Positions 6,846 through 15,366 of a stretch of DNA of 22,132 nucleotides are shown piece by piece. Below the pieces are notes generated by a model. That model worked only from the letters and a program-made list of their open reading frames with translations, had not been told where the DNA came from and did not search any database. This stretch comes from JBGTCY01 sp041748615 (GTDB lineage: Bacteria > Bacteroidota > Bacteroidia > Chitinophagales > CAIOSU01): positions 1 to 22,132 of the forward strand of contig JBGTCY010000165.1 of assembly GCA_041748615.1 (NCBI GenBank), in the 5' to 3' direction. Each line of letters opens with the position of its first letter. Within the stretch, counting starts at the first letter, position 1. The position numbers were made by a program, and so were the translations under genes.

Positions 6846-7204
6846 TGAAGGCGATTTGTGATGTTCATATTTCATATAAGGTGGTAAAGTTTTTGAATGA
6901 ACGTGGCATTTCAGCAATGCATGTGAATGAGTTGCCGGATAAATGGCATACAAAAGATGAAATTCTTTCTGATTATGCGGATAAAAATGAAATGATTTTA
7001 ATTACGAAAGATGATGATTTCAAAAATTCACATTTAATAAAAGGTTCACCGAAAAAATTAATTAGAATTACACTTGGAAATATTTCCAATCATTCTTTAA
7101 TCAAAATTCTTGAAGAACATTTGCTGACTATTTTACATAAAATGAAAGCTGAAAAATGCTACATCGAAATTGGCAAAGATTTTACGGAAGCAATTGATAA
7201 GTAA
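6845..7204 (+). CDS. DUF5615 PIN-like toxin
   Basis: A protein of 119 residues from ATG 6845. A TTG three bases earlier is also in frame but is less likely, because the TGATG overlap with the DUF433 stop is the usual arrangement. The sequence follows the DUF5615 (Mut7-C/VapC-like) pattern: D6 in 'CDVHIS', 'DKWHTKDEIL' with D38, and 'LITKDDDF' with acidic residues 56-58, which together would form the metal-binding site of a PIN-type nuclease. 'RITLGNIS' is a further conserved strand. RNase activity is inferred from the fold and has not been shown for this protein. Codon usage is AT-rich compared with parC, as for many mobile toxin modules. Confidence 0.88.
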   Translation: MKAICDVHISYKVVKFLNERGISAMHVNELPDKWHTKDEILSDYADKNEMILITKDDDFKNSHLIKGSPKKLIRITLGNISNHSLIKILEEHLLTILHKMKAEKCYIEIGKDFTEAIDK

Positions 7205-7214
7205 AAATATTCCC

Positions 7215-7742
7215 ATGACCATCACCACCGCCCCCGCAGAAAAAAAATCACTCACCATGACGGATGCTCACCGCGACTTCATCGGACAGATGCTCAATCC
7301 TTGGAAGTTTCGCTTTTTCCTGTTATGGAAAGTGCCGCTCGGACTGATTGCGGGTATGAAATTGAAAAGCCTCGACTTGAACCGATGTGAAGCAACTATT
7401 CGCTATCGCTGGATAAACACCAATCCATTCAAGTCCATGTATTTCGCGGCATTGGCGATGGCGGCTGAATTGTCAAATGGCTCGCTGGCGTTGCTGGCGG
7501 TGTATAAACGCAATCCAACGGTCGCGGTGATAATCACCGGCACGGAAGCGCAGTTCATCAAAAAAGCTACCGGCAACATCACATTCACCTGCGAAGAGGG
7601 CGCTCTGCTTTTTGCTGCTGCTGACAGAGCAGCCGAAACGGGAGAAGCTGTTGTGCAAAAAATAAACACTATTGGAAGGTCAGAGGATGGCAGCGAAGTG
7701 GCGAAGTTCAGTTTTTACTGGTCGTTTAAGCGGAGGGGGTGA
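7215..7742 (+). CDS. DUF4442 hotdog-fold protein (putative thioesterase family)
   Basis: A protein of 175 residues from ATG 7215. An in-frame ATG at 7170 would overlap the DUF5615 gene by 35 bp and adds no conserved sequence. ATG 7257 is another possibility. 'MLNPWKFRFFLLWKVPLG' and 'RYRWINTNPFKSMYFAALAMAAELSNG' are the signature segments of DUF4442, a branch of the hotdog thioesterase superfamily. In this fold the 'NPFKSMYFA' helix packs in the central sheet and would line the acyl-CoA pocket. The substrate is unknown. The spacing of 10 bp to the toxin gene suggests readthrough, but no functional link is implied. It ends 101 bp before the convergent methyltransferase gene. Confidence 0.85.
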   Translation: MTITTAPAEKKSLTMTDAHRDFIGQMLNPWKFRFFLLWKVPLGLIAGMKLKSLDLNRCEATIRYRWINTNPFKSMYFAALAMAAELSNGSLALLAVYKRNPTVAVIITGTEAQFIKKATGNITFTCEEGALLFAAADRAAETGEAVVQKINTIGRSEDGSEVAKFSFYWSFKRRG

Positions 7743-7813
7743 TAATAATTCTAAGCAAGGTATAAATTAGAAGCGTTTACGATTTACATCGATCAAGGTA
7801 AGTGTAACTTGTT

Positions 7814-7841
7814 CCCCGTCCCTCGTCACCCGCCCTTCGAC
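7814..7841. repeat. Short heptamer array between convergent genes
   Basis: Four units, CCCCGTC, CCTCGTC, ACCCGCC and CTTCGAC, agree in columns 4 (C), 5 (G) and 7 (C). They sit between the DUF4442 stop (7742) and the stop of the minus-strand methyltransferase (7844-7846), and abut the latter. They share only the 7-bp period with the arrays around and inside parC. The rest of 7743-7843 shows nothing recognisable. Confidence 0.55.
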
Positions 7842-7843
7842 CC

Positions 7844-8500
7844 TTAAATATTCTCCCACCCCAGCATCAAATTACCTTTCGTTTTAATTGCAAAAGCGCC
7901 TGGAAATATTATTTCAAATACATTTTTTCTGAAATCATCGGTCAACTGGCGATGATGTTTTTCATAATAAAAACGGCTGAAAAGCAGTAACCCGCCCGGC
8001 ATCACCAATTTTTTCAGAGCCTGTAAAAATTCTTCCTTTTCCGCCTGTGCCGGTGTCTTATCATCCACATAAAGGTCAGCGCAAATCAAGTCGAATTTCT
8101 GTGTGCTGTTGATGACATAATGATACGCGTCATCCTGCACAAGGGCGACAGACACCGGCAGATAGCCATAATTTTTTGCTAAATGGAGCACAACAGGGTC
8201 TGATTCCACTGCTGTAAAGCGGGGATGAAGATTGTGTGCTTTATTCAGCATTAATGGAATACTGCCCAATCCGTATCCAAGCACCAATGTATTGACAATT
8301 TCCCGTTTACCGATGGATGTTTTTTCAAAAGCTGTTTTGAAAGAGGAATAATTTTCTTCGTAAGAATAAACCGCGTTTGCGGAACTGAGACAATAGCGCC
8401 CGTTAAGAATCGACACTTTCAGTTTGCCGCTGACAGTACTCGCGACTTCTTCTACTTTGATTTCAAAAAAATAACTGAGCAGGCGTTTGATTGGACTCAA
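7844..8500 (-). CDS. Spermidine synthase-like SAM-dependent methyltransferase-fold protein
   Basis: A protein of 218 residues with a Rossmann methyltransferase core. Motif I is 'LVLGYGLGS' (72-80), the acidic end of strand 2 is E99 in 'TAVESDP', 'VQDDAYHYV' (121-129) is the adenine-side motif, and 'FDLICADLYVDD' (136-147) is the strand 4 motif. This layout is that of spermidine synthase-like proteins. The full polyamine-binding signature is not evident, so the substrate is left open. The frame is closed by TGA three codons upstream of TTG 8500, and the first ATG is deep in the core, so translation must start at TTG or another non-ATG codon. It lies 45 bp after the 1687-residue gene on the same strand and is probably co-transcribed with it. 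Confidence 0.75.
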   Translation of the reverse strand: MSPIKRLLSYFFEIKVEEVASTVSGKLKVSILNGRYCLSSANAVYSYEENYSSFKTAFEKTSIGKREIVNTLVLGYGLGSIPLMLNKAHNLHPRFTAVESDPVVLHLAKNYGYLPVSVALVQDDAYHYVINSTQKFDLICADLYVDDKTPAQAEKEEFLQALKKLVMPGGLLLFSRFYYEKHHRQLTDDFRKNVFEIIFPGAFAIKTKGNLMLGWENI

Positions 8501-8545
8501 CGGGTTTCAGGATTTTGAATGAAAGAATCGTTCACTTCAAAAGTA

Positions 8546-11500
8546 TCAATCTTTCCCCTTTTTCTTTTTGCCGCCACCAATTATTTTATCAAAATCACTG
8601 GCATCATCTTCTTCCGCAGCAGGAGCAACTTCATTTTCAGCATCCTGTTCTATCTGAGATGGTTCTTCTTTCTTTTTTTCTTCTTTACCCTTTTTAGGTT
8701 TGGGTTCTTCCTTGGTATCCGGTTTCAGAAAATCCTCTAATCGGGCGGGTGGTGATTCAGGTTCTTCCTGCAACTCAGTTTCCGGCTCATCTTCCGAAAC
8801 AGGAGTTGGTTCTTCTTTCTTAGGCGCTTCTTTACTCTTTTTCCCTTTTTGCTCCGGTTGTTTTTCTTCATTGGGTTGTTCTTCTTTCAGAAAATCTTCA
8901 AGACGCACGGGTACATAATCCGGTTGCTCCTGCGGGATTGCTTCCGAATCATCAATGAATGAAATGTTTTCTTTCTTGCCTTTTTTTGATGTCGGAGTGG
9001 GGGCAACATATTTAGCGGTATCTTCCTGGTATTGCAACAATTCTTTTTTGATTTTCTCCAATTCCTGTTCGAAGATTTCTTCTTCTGATAATTCTTTTTC
9101 TTCCACCCTGATTCCTTTCGCAATCATTTGCATGCGATAGAGGAAATCCTGCATTTTTTTATAAGTGGTGGCGGTGTAAAAGAAAAATTCCTCATTCGCG
9201 AGTTCCTCTTTCCTGTTTGAAGGCACGATAGATGCCAGCAACATATTGAAATCTTTATTAGATGAAAGCAGTTGTAATGTTTTGTTTGTAAAACTGATAT
9301 AATACCAATCTTCCGTTGTGGATTCAAAATAAATATTAAAAAAATCATTATCCTTCCTGTAACCCATTTCTACATGTCCTTTCACTTTTTTGTGAATTCC
9401 CTGCGGTCCGATAAAAGAAATTCCGATAGGACCTTCTGAGCGGTAGGTTTGATAGTAAGGTTCATAAATCAATTTCACATCGCTCAATACCAACGTGTAT
9501 TCATTCAACTCTTTTGGTTTTTGGAATTGACCGGACTTACGGAATTCCTCGATGGCTTTTTGCGCGCGTTTTTCATCCAGCATTTCGGCATACGCTTTTT
9601 CAAATTCTGTTTTGGTATAATCTAAATTCGGTCTGTCAAAAGTGAAATTAGTGAGGTCGGTCGCAAAAAACGAAACAAGATTTTTGTGCATCGGGACAGA
9701 GAGCGCGAGGAAAGTGTTAAAAGTAAATTTGTTGGAATCTATATCCTGCACCACATTTCCCGATGACTTGATCTGAATCGGCTCGAAATCGAGTCCGAAA
9801 TTGAATTTTCCTTCCGACTGAATCAGGTTTTTCTTTTCATTGTAAACCAGCATGTTGCCGATGAGCGCGTTTTTTTCAATTTTATTTTCATCCCCGAAAT
9901 AATAAATCCTATTTTTTTCATCATATTTTATGATACCCTTCATATCAATCACTTTGATGTCTTTATTGGTTTCAAGCGGGTGCATGATGGAGGAATATAA
10001 TGTTTTGTCTTCATCTTCATTGTAGAGATTATAAAAAATGCCGGTGAACATGCGTGCACTATCTTCGCCCAATGTATGGTCATATTTAATGCTGAAACTG
10101 TCGGTATTGATTTCCTGGTTTATTTTAAACCAGCTTGTTTTGAGAGTTGTATTTTCAAGATTCAGTAATCCGAACCCATTGAAAAACGGATTTTTCCTTT
10201 CCTGTGAAAGATTCACATCACCGCGAAACTCGATTTTCGGGTGCAGTTTAAATTGCTCATCCGCTTCCAGCATCCCATTGGCATATGTGTAGTAAAAGGT
10301 TTTTTTCTTTTCTTTTACTTCCTTCACACCCATATCATGAATGATAATCGGATAGGGTTTCAGATTTGAAACCTGGTAATCCATGATGCCGTCACCGGTG
10401 AATTTGTTTTTACTTTGGATAGTGACATTCGCGTTGTAGATTTTATTTTTTCCGGAAATCGTATCGAAAACCACCACCGCGTCAGCTAATGAATCGAGCA
10501 AGCCGCCCGGAAGAATCGTCACTCTTTTTTTGTCGGGAATGATGCGGGCATCCGCTACACGCACTTCGGGAACGCTGTCCACATCAATGATGGATTTTGA
10601 CATATCGAAAAACGCGCGCTTTCCAAGAAATTTCAGAGAGTCCTGATCCGGTCTTGTGGAAGTGAAATACACACCTTCGCTGGCAGGTGGCGCTTTGAAG
10701 TCAAGATAATTGCCATCAATATCCCAGAAAAATTCATTGATAGAAGTTTTGTATTGATTGTTGGCAAATTCCGTTTGAATACCTTCTTCATTTGAATTGA
10801 ATTCACCGACACGTTTCTTAAAATCCACGTTGCCGCGTACGTTGGGTGTGTTAAACGTCACTTTGTCTTCAGCGATAGATTTAATCACCAAACTCATCGT
10901 GTCCGAGTTGAGCGATTCGGATTCGAAATTGAACAATGCGGACGCCAATGCCGCCTCTCGAAATTCAAGTTCTCCATCGCCCTTCAACCCCTTTTTGGTA
11001 AATAGCAAATTACCTTTGAATGTCGCGGAATCATACATGACAAATGGCAGGTCCGTCATATCAATTTTCATGCTGTCAGCATAAGGCAACCAATGGATTT
11101 GATTGTTTGCACCTTTTACCTGCGGGAAAGTGACACCCTCATGGGTCGTCTTATCCATCGTGAATGTTTGCGCAAAAGCATCCATTGAATCCGGAAAGAA
11201 GATGATATTGTCAGATTCTATTTTGGTGAAAAGATATTTCATTTTTCCATTACCGCGGAAGCCTTCGTTGCTCAGGAAAATGGAATCATTATAAGTAGCT
11301 TTTCCTTTGTAAATCGGAAATCCTTTATCTGGAGTCACTCTTCTGTAACCGAATGAAAGGTCTTTTTGAATGCGCAGGTTTTCACGAAATGATGGGAAAA
11401 TATCCGCTGAAACCATATCACCTTCAAAATCAGAAAGATAAGGATTGAATGAATCCAAACTGTCAAACACAAATGGGTCGAGCATAAAAAAGAAGCGTTC

Positions 11501-13609
11501 CTTTTCATAAGTGCCGCTGTGAATGGTTGAGTCTGAATAATAGACATACGATTTTTCAAGGTTTGTAAAAATCGGGTACTGGTGATAAAACTTTTTCTTT
11601 TTTCCTGATTTGTTTTTGGGATTGTCAATTTCTAGAAAACCGGTCAACCCTTCAATTTTTGAATTCATCGGAACCAACAATTCCGCACCGTATTTATCCA
11701 TCTTTCCGGAGGGTACCCAAATCAATGCCGAAGCAAGATTGGTGAGGTCAATCATGAAGGTGTCATACATGAAATGAAATCCGGTTCCTTCAAAATCCAA
11801 ACGACCTGCGGAAACTTTTCCGGAAAATGCCATGTCTTTATTTTTCTGCAACGTCAGTTTTTCTTCGCTGGGAAACACAAACACGTTTTGAGAGTCACTC
11901 AGCAAAACCTGTTTCACACCTACCATTTCAAGATCTTTATTATCAAATGACATTTTCGCGTTCGTGGATTCACTGTATGATTGAATTTTGATGACATCAT
12001 AATCAATCAATCCGCCATTTGCTGCGATATAATTAAAGACTTTATCGCGCACGGTGATTAATCCTTTCCCGTCATCATAAAAAATAAAACCGTCTTCCAC
12101 CATTTTGAACAAGAGATTTTTGATGGTGTTTTCGGTATAATTCGGATTCATTTTTTTAGCTAAATCTTCAGCTACGATTTCACGGGTGTCATATTTTTTC
12201 GCGTAAGAATACACGCTTGAAACGGGATTAAAATCCATCACACCCTGGAACTTTTGCAGTTCGCTCAACCGGAAAAAATTGTTGGAGGTGAAAGTGGCGG
12301 GCGCTTTACCCGCACCGCTCAGCATTTTGATATCCACATATGGCTCATTGAGCTTCCAGATAATGGCGTCCGTTTTGATTTCATGCTGATGATAGGAGTC
12401 AAAAAACGGAGTAGCGCCAATTCCTTCACTGCTGCGATAGAGATTAACTTCTTTCAGGTTGATTTTATAAACAATGTTCAACCCCGGATGGTAAATGGAA
12501 TCCGCACCCATGTACAAAGAAACTTCCGCTTTGTTGGCGGAGAGGCTTTCATTTTTTCTGAGCAGGATTTCGGTGGAGCGTGCAGTGATGATTTTTTCTC
12601 CTTTGTCATTGGTGAAAATCAAAGTGGCTTTGTCATAATCATCTCCGGTTCCAAACACTTTATTGCCATGCAAAGCAAAACCACCCACAAACTTTACATT
12701 AGGCGCAAGGTCTTTAATGGCAAGGTCTTTTCTGAATGATTCAAAACGCGGATAGCTGGTTTCATTTTTTTGTGCGACAAGTTTATCCGTCAGGTTGCCT
12801 TGCAAGGAAATGTCAAAATATTGCTTGTTGTAAAAAGTGACGGAGTCAATGTTGAATTCTGTTTTGGTGACATCAATAAGGTAGCTGTAAACTTCCGCGT
12901 AAACCTGCGTGGGGTCAAAGCCCGCGCGCGACCAGTTAATCACTCCTTTGTTGCCCTGCCATTTTTGTTCGAGTGGAAAATAAAAGCCGGAAGTGCCTTT
13001 AATCGTTATGGAATCTTTGGATGAAAACATCACAAGGTCAAGCGAAGGAAAAGTCGCTTTCGGACCATTGTCATATTGCAGGGAATAATTATCACTGATG
13101 ACAACCCATGATTTTGAATCGGAAATATACAGCGCGTTTTGATTGAATAATCCGTTTGAAAAATCGAGATAAGCTCTGAAATCTTTGGTTTCGCCTCTAC
13201 GCTGCGCATTGGTGGTTTCGTTGAGAATTTCAGACCATTTGAAAAAAAGGTCGTCCGCTTTATTTGTATTGATGAAATCATTCACCGTGCGCAGGTACAA
13301 TTCAAAATGCGGATATGCCTGCATGTTTCGTCCGATGAGGATATTGCTGGTTTCAATAATCTTAGGCAGCTTGGAAGAAAGCCGCCCGGCTTTATTGTGT
13401 GTCAGAAAAACATCGGCAGTAGCCACACAGTCGGCCCGCTTGGTGGCTTTCAGAAAGTCCGTCATCTCTTTCACAAACTGGTTGGGGTCAGATGAAAATG
13501 ACTTGATAGTTTGCGCCCAGCCGCTCCACGGCTGAAGCACAATCACGCTCAATAAAGTAAGGGCGGCAACCTTTTGCCCCGCTGATGAAATAAACCTGAA
13601 AAACATCAT
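8546..13609 (-). CDS. Very large exported protein of unknown function (1687 aa)
   Basis: I do not recognise a named family. Residues 1-33 form a signal peptide (hydrophobic core 'VAALTLLSVIVLQ', likely cleavage near 'GWAQ'), so the protein is exported. Most of the chain (about 180-1440) is beta-rich, with recurring 'GxGxxxF' segments such as 'FRGNGKMKYLF', 'LKGDGELEFRE' and 'FTGDGIMDYQV'. This recalls repetitive beta-sheet envelope proteins (LptA/AsmA-like), but homology is not shown. A helical segment at about 470-525 looks like a winged helix. From about 1480 the sequence is charged and repetitive: K/E/P-rich, with 'RLEDFLK' at about 1568 and again at about 1621, ending 'GGGKKKKGKD'. There is no transmembrane anchor after the signal peptide and no T9SS-type C-terminal domain. 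Both Met codons at 13604-13609 could start it. A methyltransferase-fold gene follows. Confidence 0.85.
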   Translation of the reverse strand: MMFFRFISSAGQKVAALTLLSVIVLQPWSGWAQTIKSFSSDPNQFVKEMTDFLKATKRADCVATADVFLTHNKAGRLSSKLPKIIETSNILIGRNMQAYPHFELYLRTVNDFINTNKADDLFFKWSEILNETTNAQRRGETKDFRAYLDFSNGLFNQNALYISDSKSWVVISDNYSLQYDNGPKATFPSLDLVMFSSKDSITIKGTSGFYFPLEQKWQGNKGVINWSRAGFDPTQVYAEVYSYLIDVTKTEFNIDSVTFYNKQYFDISLQGNLTDKLVAQKNETSYPRFESFRKDLAIKDLAPNVKFVGGFALHGNKVFGTGDDYDKATLIFTNDKGEKIITARSTEILLRKNESLSANKAEVSLYMGADSIYHPGLNIVYKINLKEVNLYRSSEGIGATPFFDSYHQHEIKTDAIIWKLNEPYVDIKMLSGAGKAPATFTSNNFFRLSELQKFQGVMDFNPVSSVYSYAKKYDTREIVAEDLAKKMNPNYTENTIKNLLFKMVEDGFIFYDDGKGLITVRDKVFNYIAANGGLIDYDVIKIQSYSESTNAKMSFDNKDLEMVGVKQVLLSDSQNVFVFPSEEKLTLQKNKDMAFSGKVSAGRLDFEGTGFHFMYDTFMIDLTNLASALIWVPSGKMDKYGAELLVPMNSKIEGLTGFLEIDNPKNKSGKKKKFYHQYPIFTNLEKSYVYYSDSTIHSGTYEKERFFFMLDPFVFDSLDSFNPYLSDFEGDMVSADIFPSFRENLRIQKDLSFGYRRVTPDKGFPIYKGKATYNDSIFLSNEGFRGNGKMKYLFTKIESDNIIFFPDSMDAFAQTFTMDKTTHEGVTFPQVKGANNQIHWLPYADSMKIDMTDLPFVMYDSATFKGNLLFTKKGLKGDGELEFREAALASALFNFESESLNSDTMSLVIKSIAEDKVTFNTPNVRGNVDFKKRVGEFNSNEEGIQTEFANNQYKTSINEFFWDIDGNYLDFKAPPASEGVYFTSTRPDQDSLKFLGKRAFFDMSKSIIDVDSVPEVRVADARIIPDKKRVTILPGGLLDSLADAVVVFDTISGKNKIYNANVTIQSKNKFTGDGIMDYQVSNLKPYPIIIHDMGVKEVKEKKKTFYYTYANGMLEADEQFKLHPKIEFRGDVNLSQERKNPFFNGFGLLNLENTTLKTSWFKINQEINTDSFSIKYDHTLGEDSARMFTGIFYNLYNEDEDKTLYSSIMHPLETNKDIKVIDMKGIIKYDEKNRIYYFGDENKIEKNALIGNMLVYNEKKNLIQSEGKFNFGLDFEPIQIKSSGNVVQDIDSNKFTFNTFLALSVPMHKNLVSFFATDLTNFTFDRPNLDYTKTEFEKAYAEMLDEKRAQKAIEEFRKSGQFQKPKELNEYTLVLSDVKLIYEPYYQTYRSEGPIGISFIGPQGIHKKVKGHVEMGYRKDNDFFNIYFESTTEDWYYISFTNKTLQLLSSNKDFNMLLASIVPSNRKEELANEEFFFYTATTYKKMQDFLYRMQMIAKGIRVEEKELSEEEIFEQELEKIKKELLQYQEDTAKYVAPTPTSKKGKKENISFIDDSEAIPQEQPDYVPVRLEDFLKEEQPNEEKQPEQKGKKSKEAPKKEEPTPVSEDEPETELQEEPESPPARLEDFLKPDTKEEPKPKKGKEEKKKEEPSQIEQDAENEVAPAAEEDDASDFDKIIGGGKKKKGKD

Positions 13610-14067
13610 TCGTTATTCGTTTTCTTTATATGCAAAAAAATCACCCTGACAGCATATTATTTCATTGATTATCAACAATGTTTCGTCTGTGAAGCGCAAG
13701 GTTGTCCGAAATTATGTTTTTGTTGACAGTAGCCAAAATAAACAACTGCTTAATTATTCACTTCTCCCTCTCTGTCTTCATGGAGTCAGGCACGTCAATA
13801 CTAAGCAAAATCCATACCGTTCCAGCAGAATTGCGTTATTAAGATGTTCTTCAGATTTGAGTTTTTTGAATGTTTATTGCAGTCTATATTCAATAGTTCA
13901 CTGATAATAAAAAATTTAATACTCAAAACGATTAACAAATTCATCTTCTTCCGGGGAGTATTACATAGTTGCAGGTCAGGAAGTTGTGTGTCAATCAAGC
14001 ATTGTGTCGTCAATGCTTGAGCGTGTTGAAGACTTTCTGCTCAGAATTGGAAACATCCCTTCATTTC
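13610..14067. other. Intergenic stretch with no credible gene
   Basis: These 458 bp lie upstream of the 1687-residue gene and downstream of the NmrA-like gene, both on the minus strand. The part near 13610-13700 must hold the promoter of the large gene, but no good TAnnTTTG box was seen. Small reading frames (13665-13904 plus, 13801-14013 minus) have amino acid compositions typical of noncoding DNA. A hairpin lies at 13995-14020. Confidence 0.6.
13995..14020. terminator. Hairpin downstream of the NmrA-like gene
   Basis: TCAAGCATTG (13995-14004), loop TGTCGT, and the exact complement at 14011-14020: 10 perfect pairs. It begins about 47 bp after the stop of the minus-strand NmrA-like gene. No T-run follows on that strand, so it may be a processed 3' end and not a classical intrinsic terminator. 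Confidence 0.5.
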
Positions 14068-14928
14068 CTAACTCCAATTTTGCGTTTTCGCCCATTGCTC
14101 AAACGGAGTGGGCGTTATGCCGAATTTTTGTGCATTTCCTTTGATGTCCACATTGTATCCAACAGCATCAAACCATTCGAGCATCGTGGCATAATCAGCG
14201 CTGGCTTTGCGTACTTCTTCAATCGGCACTGAAAAAAAGTTTATCGGCTTTCCGATTACTTTAGTGAGAATTTCGGCAGTAGCGGGCATGGTCAGCGCAT
14301 CACCCGCAATGTCAATTGCCTGACCGTTGAGTTCTGCGGCTTTCTGAAACGCCAGCAACCCGTATTTGCCGATATCAGCCACGGCAATCATTTGCAGCGA
14401 TGTAGAAAGTTTGATGCCAACGGCAAGCGTACCCTGATCCAGATAAGGCTTGAACCACGGAGAAGTGAGATTGTCCATGAAGAAAACCGGTCTTAAAATC
14501 ACATAAGATGGGAATTTCAGCTCCCGAACTTTCTCCTCCACGCGCCACTTGTTGTCAAAATGCGGGATACCGGTGTTGCGGTGGGCTGAGCCAACCGATG
14601 TGTAAACGTAGTGCTGAACACCGGTTTTTTTCGCCAGTTCCGCGAAACGCTTGCCTTGTTCTTCTTCACCCTCCACACCGGCTTCCCAGGTGTTTTGCAC
14701 AGCAAAAACACCCCATGCACCATTCAATGCTTTTTCCAGTGATGCGGCATCGTTTAAATCGCCTTGCACGATTTCAGCGCCAGCTTTTTTTAGTGCCTGC
14801 GCTTTGTCGCTGCCAGGATTGCGCGTCATCGCCCTTACATTGAAGCCGTTTTTAAGTAATTCATAAGCTGTTGCACCGCCTTGCTGACCGGTTGCGCCTG
14901 TTACTAACACTGTTTTTGATTCTGACAT
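14068..14928 (-). CDS. NmrA-like atypical short-chain dehydrogenase/reductase family protein
   Basis: A protein of 286 residues with an N-terminal Rossmann fold: 'VLVTGATGQQGG' (7-18) is the GxxGxxG dinucleotide motif (G11, G14, G17). 'RAMTRNP' after strand 2 favours NADP(H). 'VQGDLNDAASLEKAL' and 'YVYTSVGSAHR' follow in the expected order. The usual YxxxK catalytic pair is not clear, as in the NmrA/HSCARG branch, whose members often sense the NADPH ratio or act as quinone or isoflavone-type reductases. The C-terminal half has 'ILRPVFFMDNL' and 'IAVADIGKYG', typical of the branch. It ends at TAG (14068-14070) right after 'TQNWS'. It lies 95 bp after the 110-residue gene. The reaction is not predictable from sequence. 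Confidence 0.88.
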   Translation of the reverse strand: MSESKTVLVTGATGQQGGATAYELLKNGFNVRAMTRNPGSDKAQALKKAGAEIVQGDLNDAASLEKALNGAWGVFAVQNTWEAGVEGEEEQGKRFAELAKKTGVQHYVYTSVGSAHRNTGIPHFDNKWRVEEKVRELKFPSYVILRPVFFMDNLTSPWFKPYLDQGTLAVGIKLSTSLQMIAVADIGKYGLLAFQKAAELNGQAIDIAGDALTMPATAEILTKVIGKPINFFSVPIEEVRKASADYATMLEWFDAVGYNVDIKGNAQKFGITPTPFEQWAKTQNWS

Positions 14929-15023
14929 AACTTAGGGATTTTAGATTTATTATGGGATATAACAAAAGTAATGAACGAAAGCGTTAATCGAAAAAATAAA
15001 TCAGCCGCTGGCAGAATAGAAAA

Positions 15024-15356
15024 TCAATCTGTTATTCTGCGCAGCATATCTTTAAACGGGTCATACTCCACCTGATCAACTTTGAGATAATAGCCTTTCT
15101 CAAAAATTATTTTAGCATGTTCTTCATGCGTGAGGGTAGCTGTTCCGGTTACTTTAAAGAATTTGCCGTCTGTTTCTTCCCCGGTTTCAATTTCATACAC
15201 ATCACCGGTAAGCACGTGTTTGTGGCCGGTTACTTCGCCTAAAGCAAGCACCAAAGTGTCGACTTTTTTTTCATTGGTGATGGATGATGGTGGGTTGATT
15301 AATTTGAATATGATCACATCTCCATGCCTGTAAATCCGTTCTATATTTTCTTCCAT
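15024..15356 (-). CDS. Small conserved protein of unknown function (110 aa, GEVTGHxH motif)
   Basis: A soluble, mostly beta protein. Conserved-looking motifs are 'RHGDVIIFKL' (10-19), 'LGEVTGHKHVL' (39-49), 'LTHEEHAKI' (75-83) and 'VEYDPFKDMLRRITD' at the C-terminus. I recall proteins with the GEVTGH, HEEHA and YDPF segments in other phyla near DUF6745-type proteins, but cannot verify this here. The histidines (H45, H47, H77, H80) could bind a metal. It is the last gene of a tight minus-strand cluster, with 10 bp between it and the 213-residue gene, so a shared function is likely. What that function is cannot be read from the sequence. Confidence 0.75.
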   Translation of the reverse strand: MEENIERIYRHGDVIIFKLINPPSSITNEKKVDTLVLALGEVTGHKHVLTGDVYEIETGEETDGKFFKVTGTATLTHEEHAKIIFEKGYYLKVDQVEYDPFKDMLRRITD

Positions 15357-15366
15357 GGCAAAGGTT

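Noticed and set aside
12254..12739. 161-residue plus-strand frame inside the 1687-residue gene
   Set aside because: Antisense to an intact coding frame, with no recognisable motif and no separate promoter.
13665..13904. 79-residue plus-strand frame in the 13610-14067 gap
   Set aside because: Ser, Asn and Cys-rich with no pattern; looks like noncoding DNA.
13801..14013. 70-residue minus-strand frame in the same gap
   Set aside because: No family resemblance, and its start lies inside the 13995-14020 hairpin.
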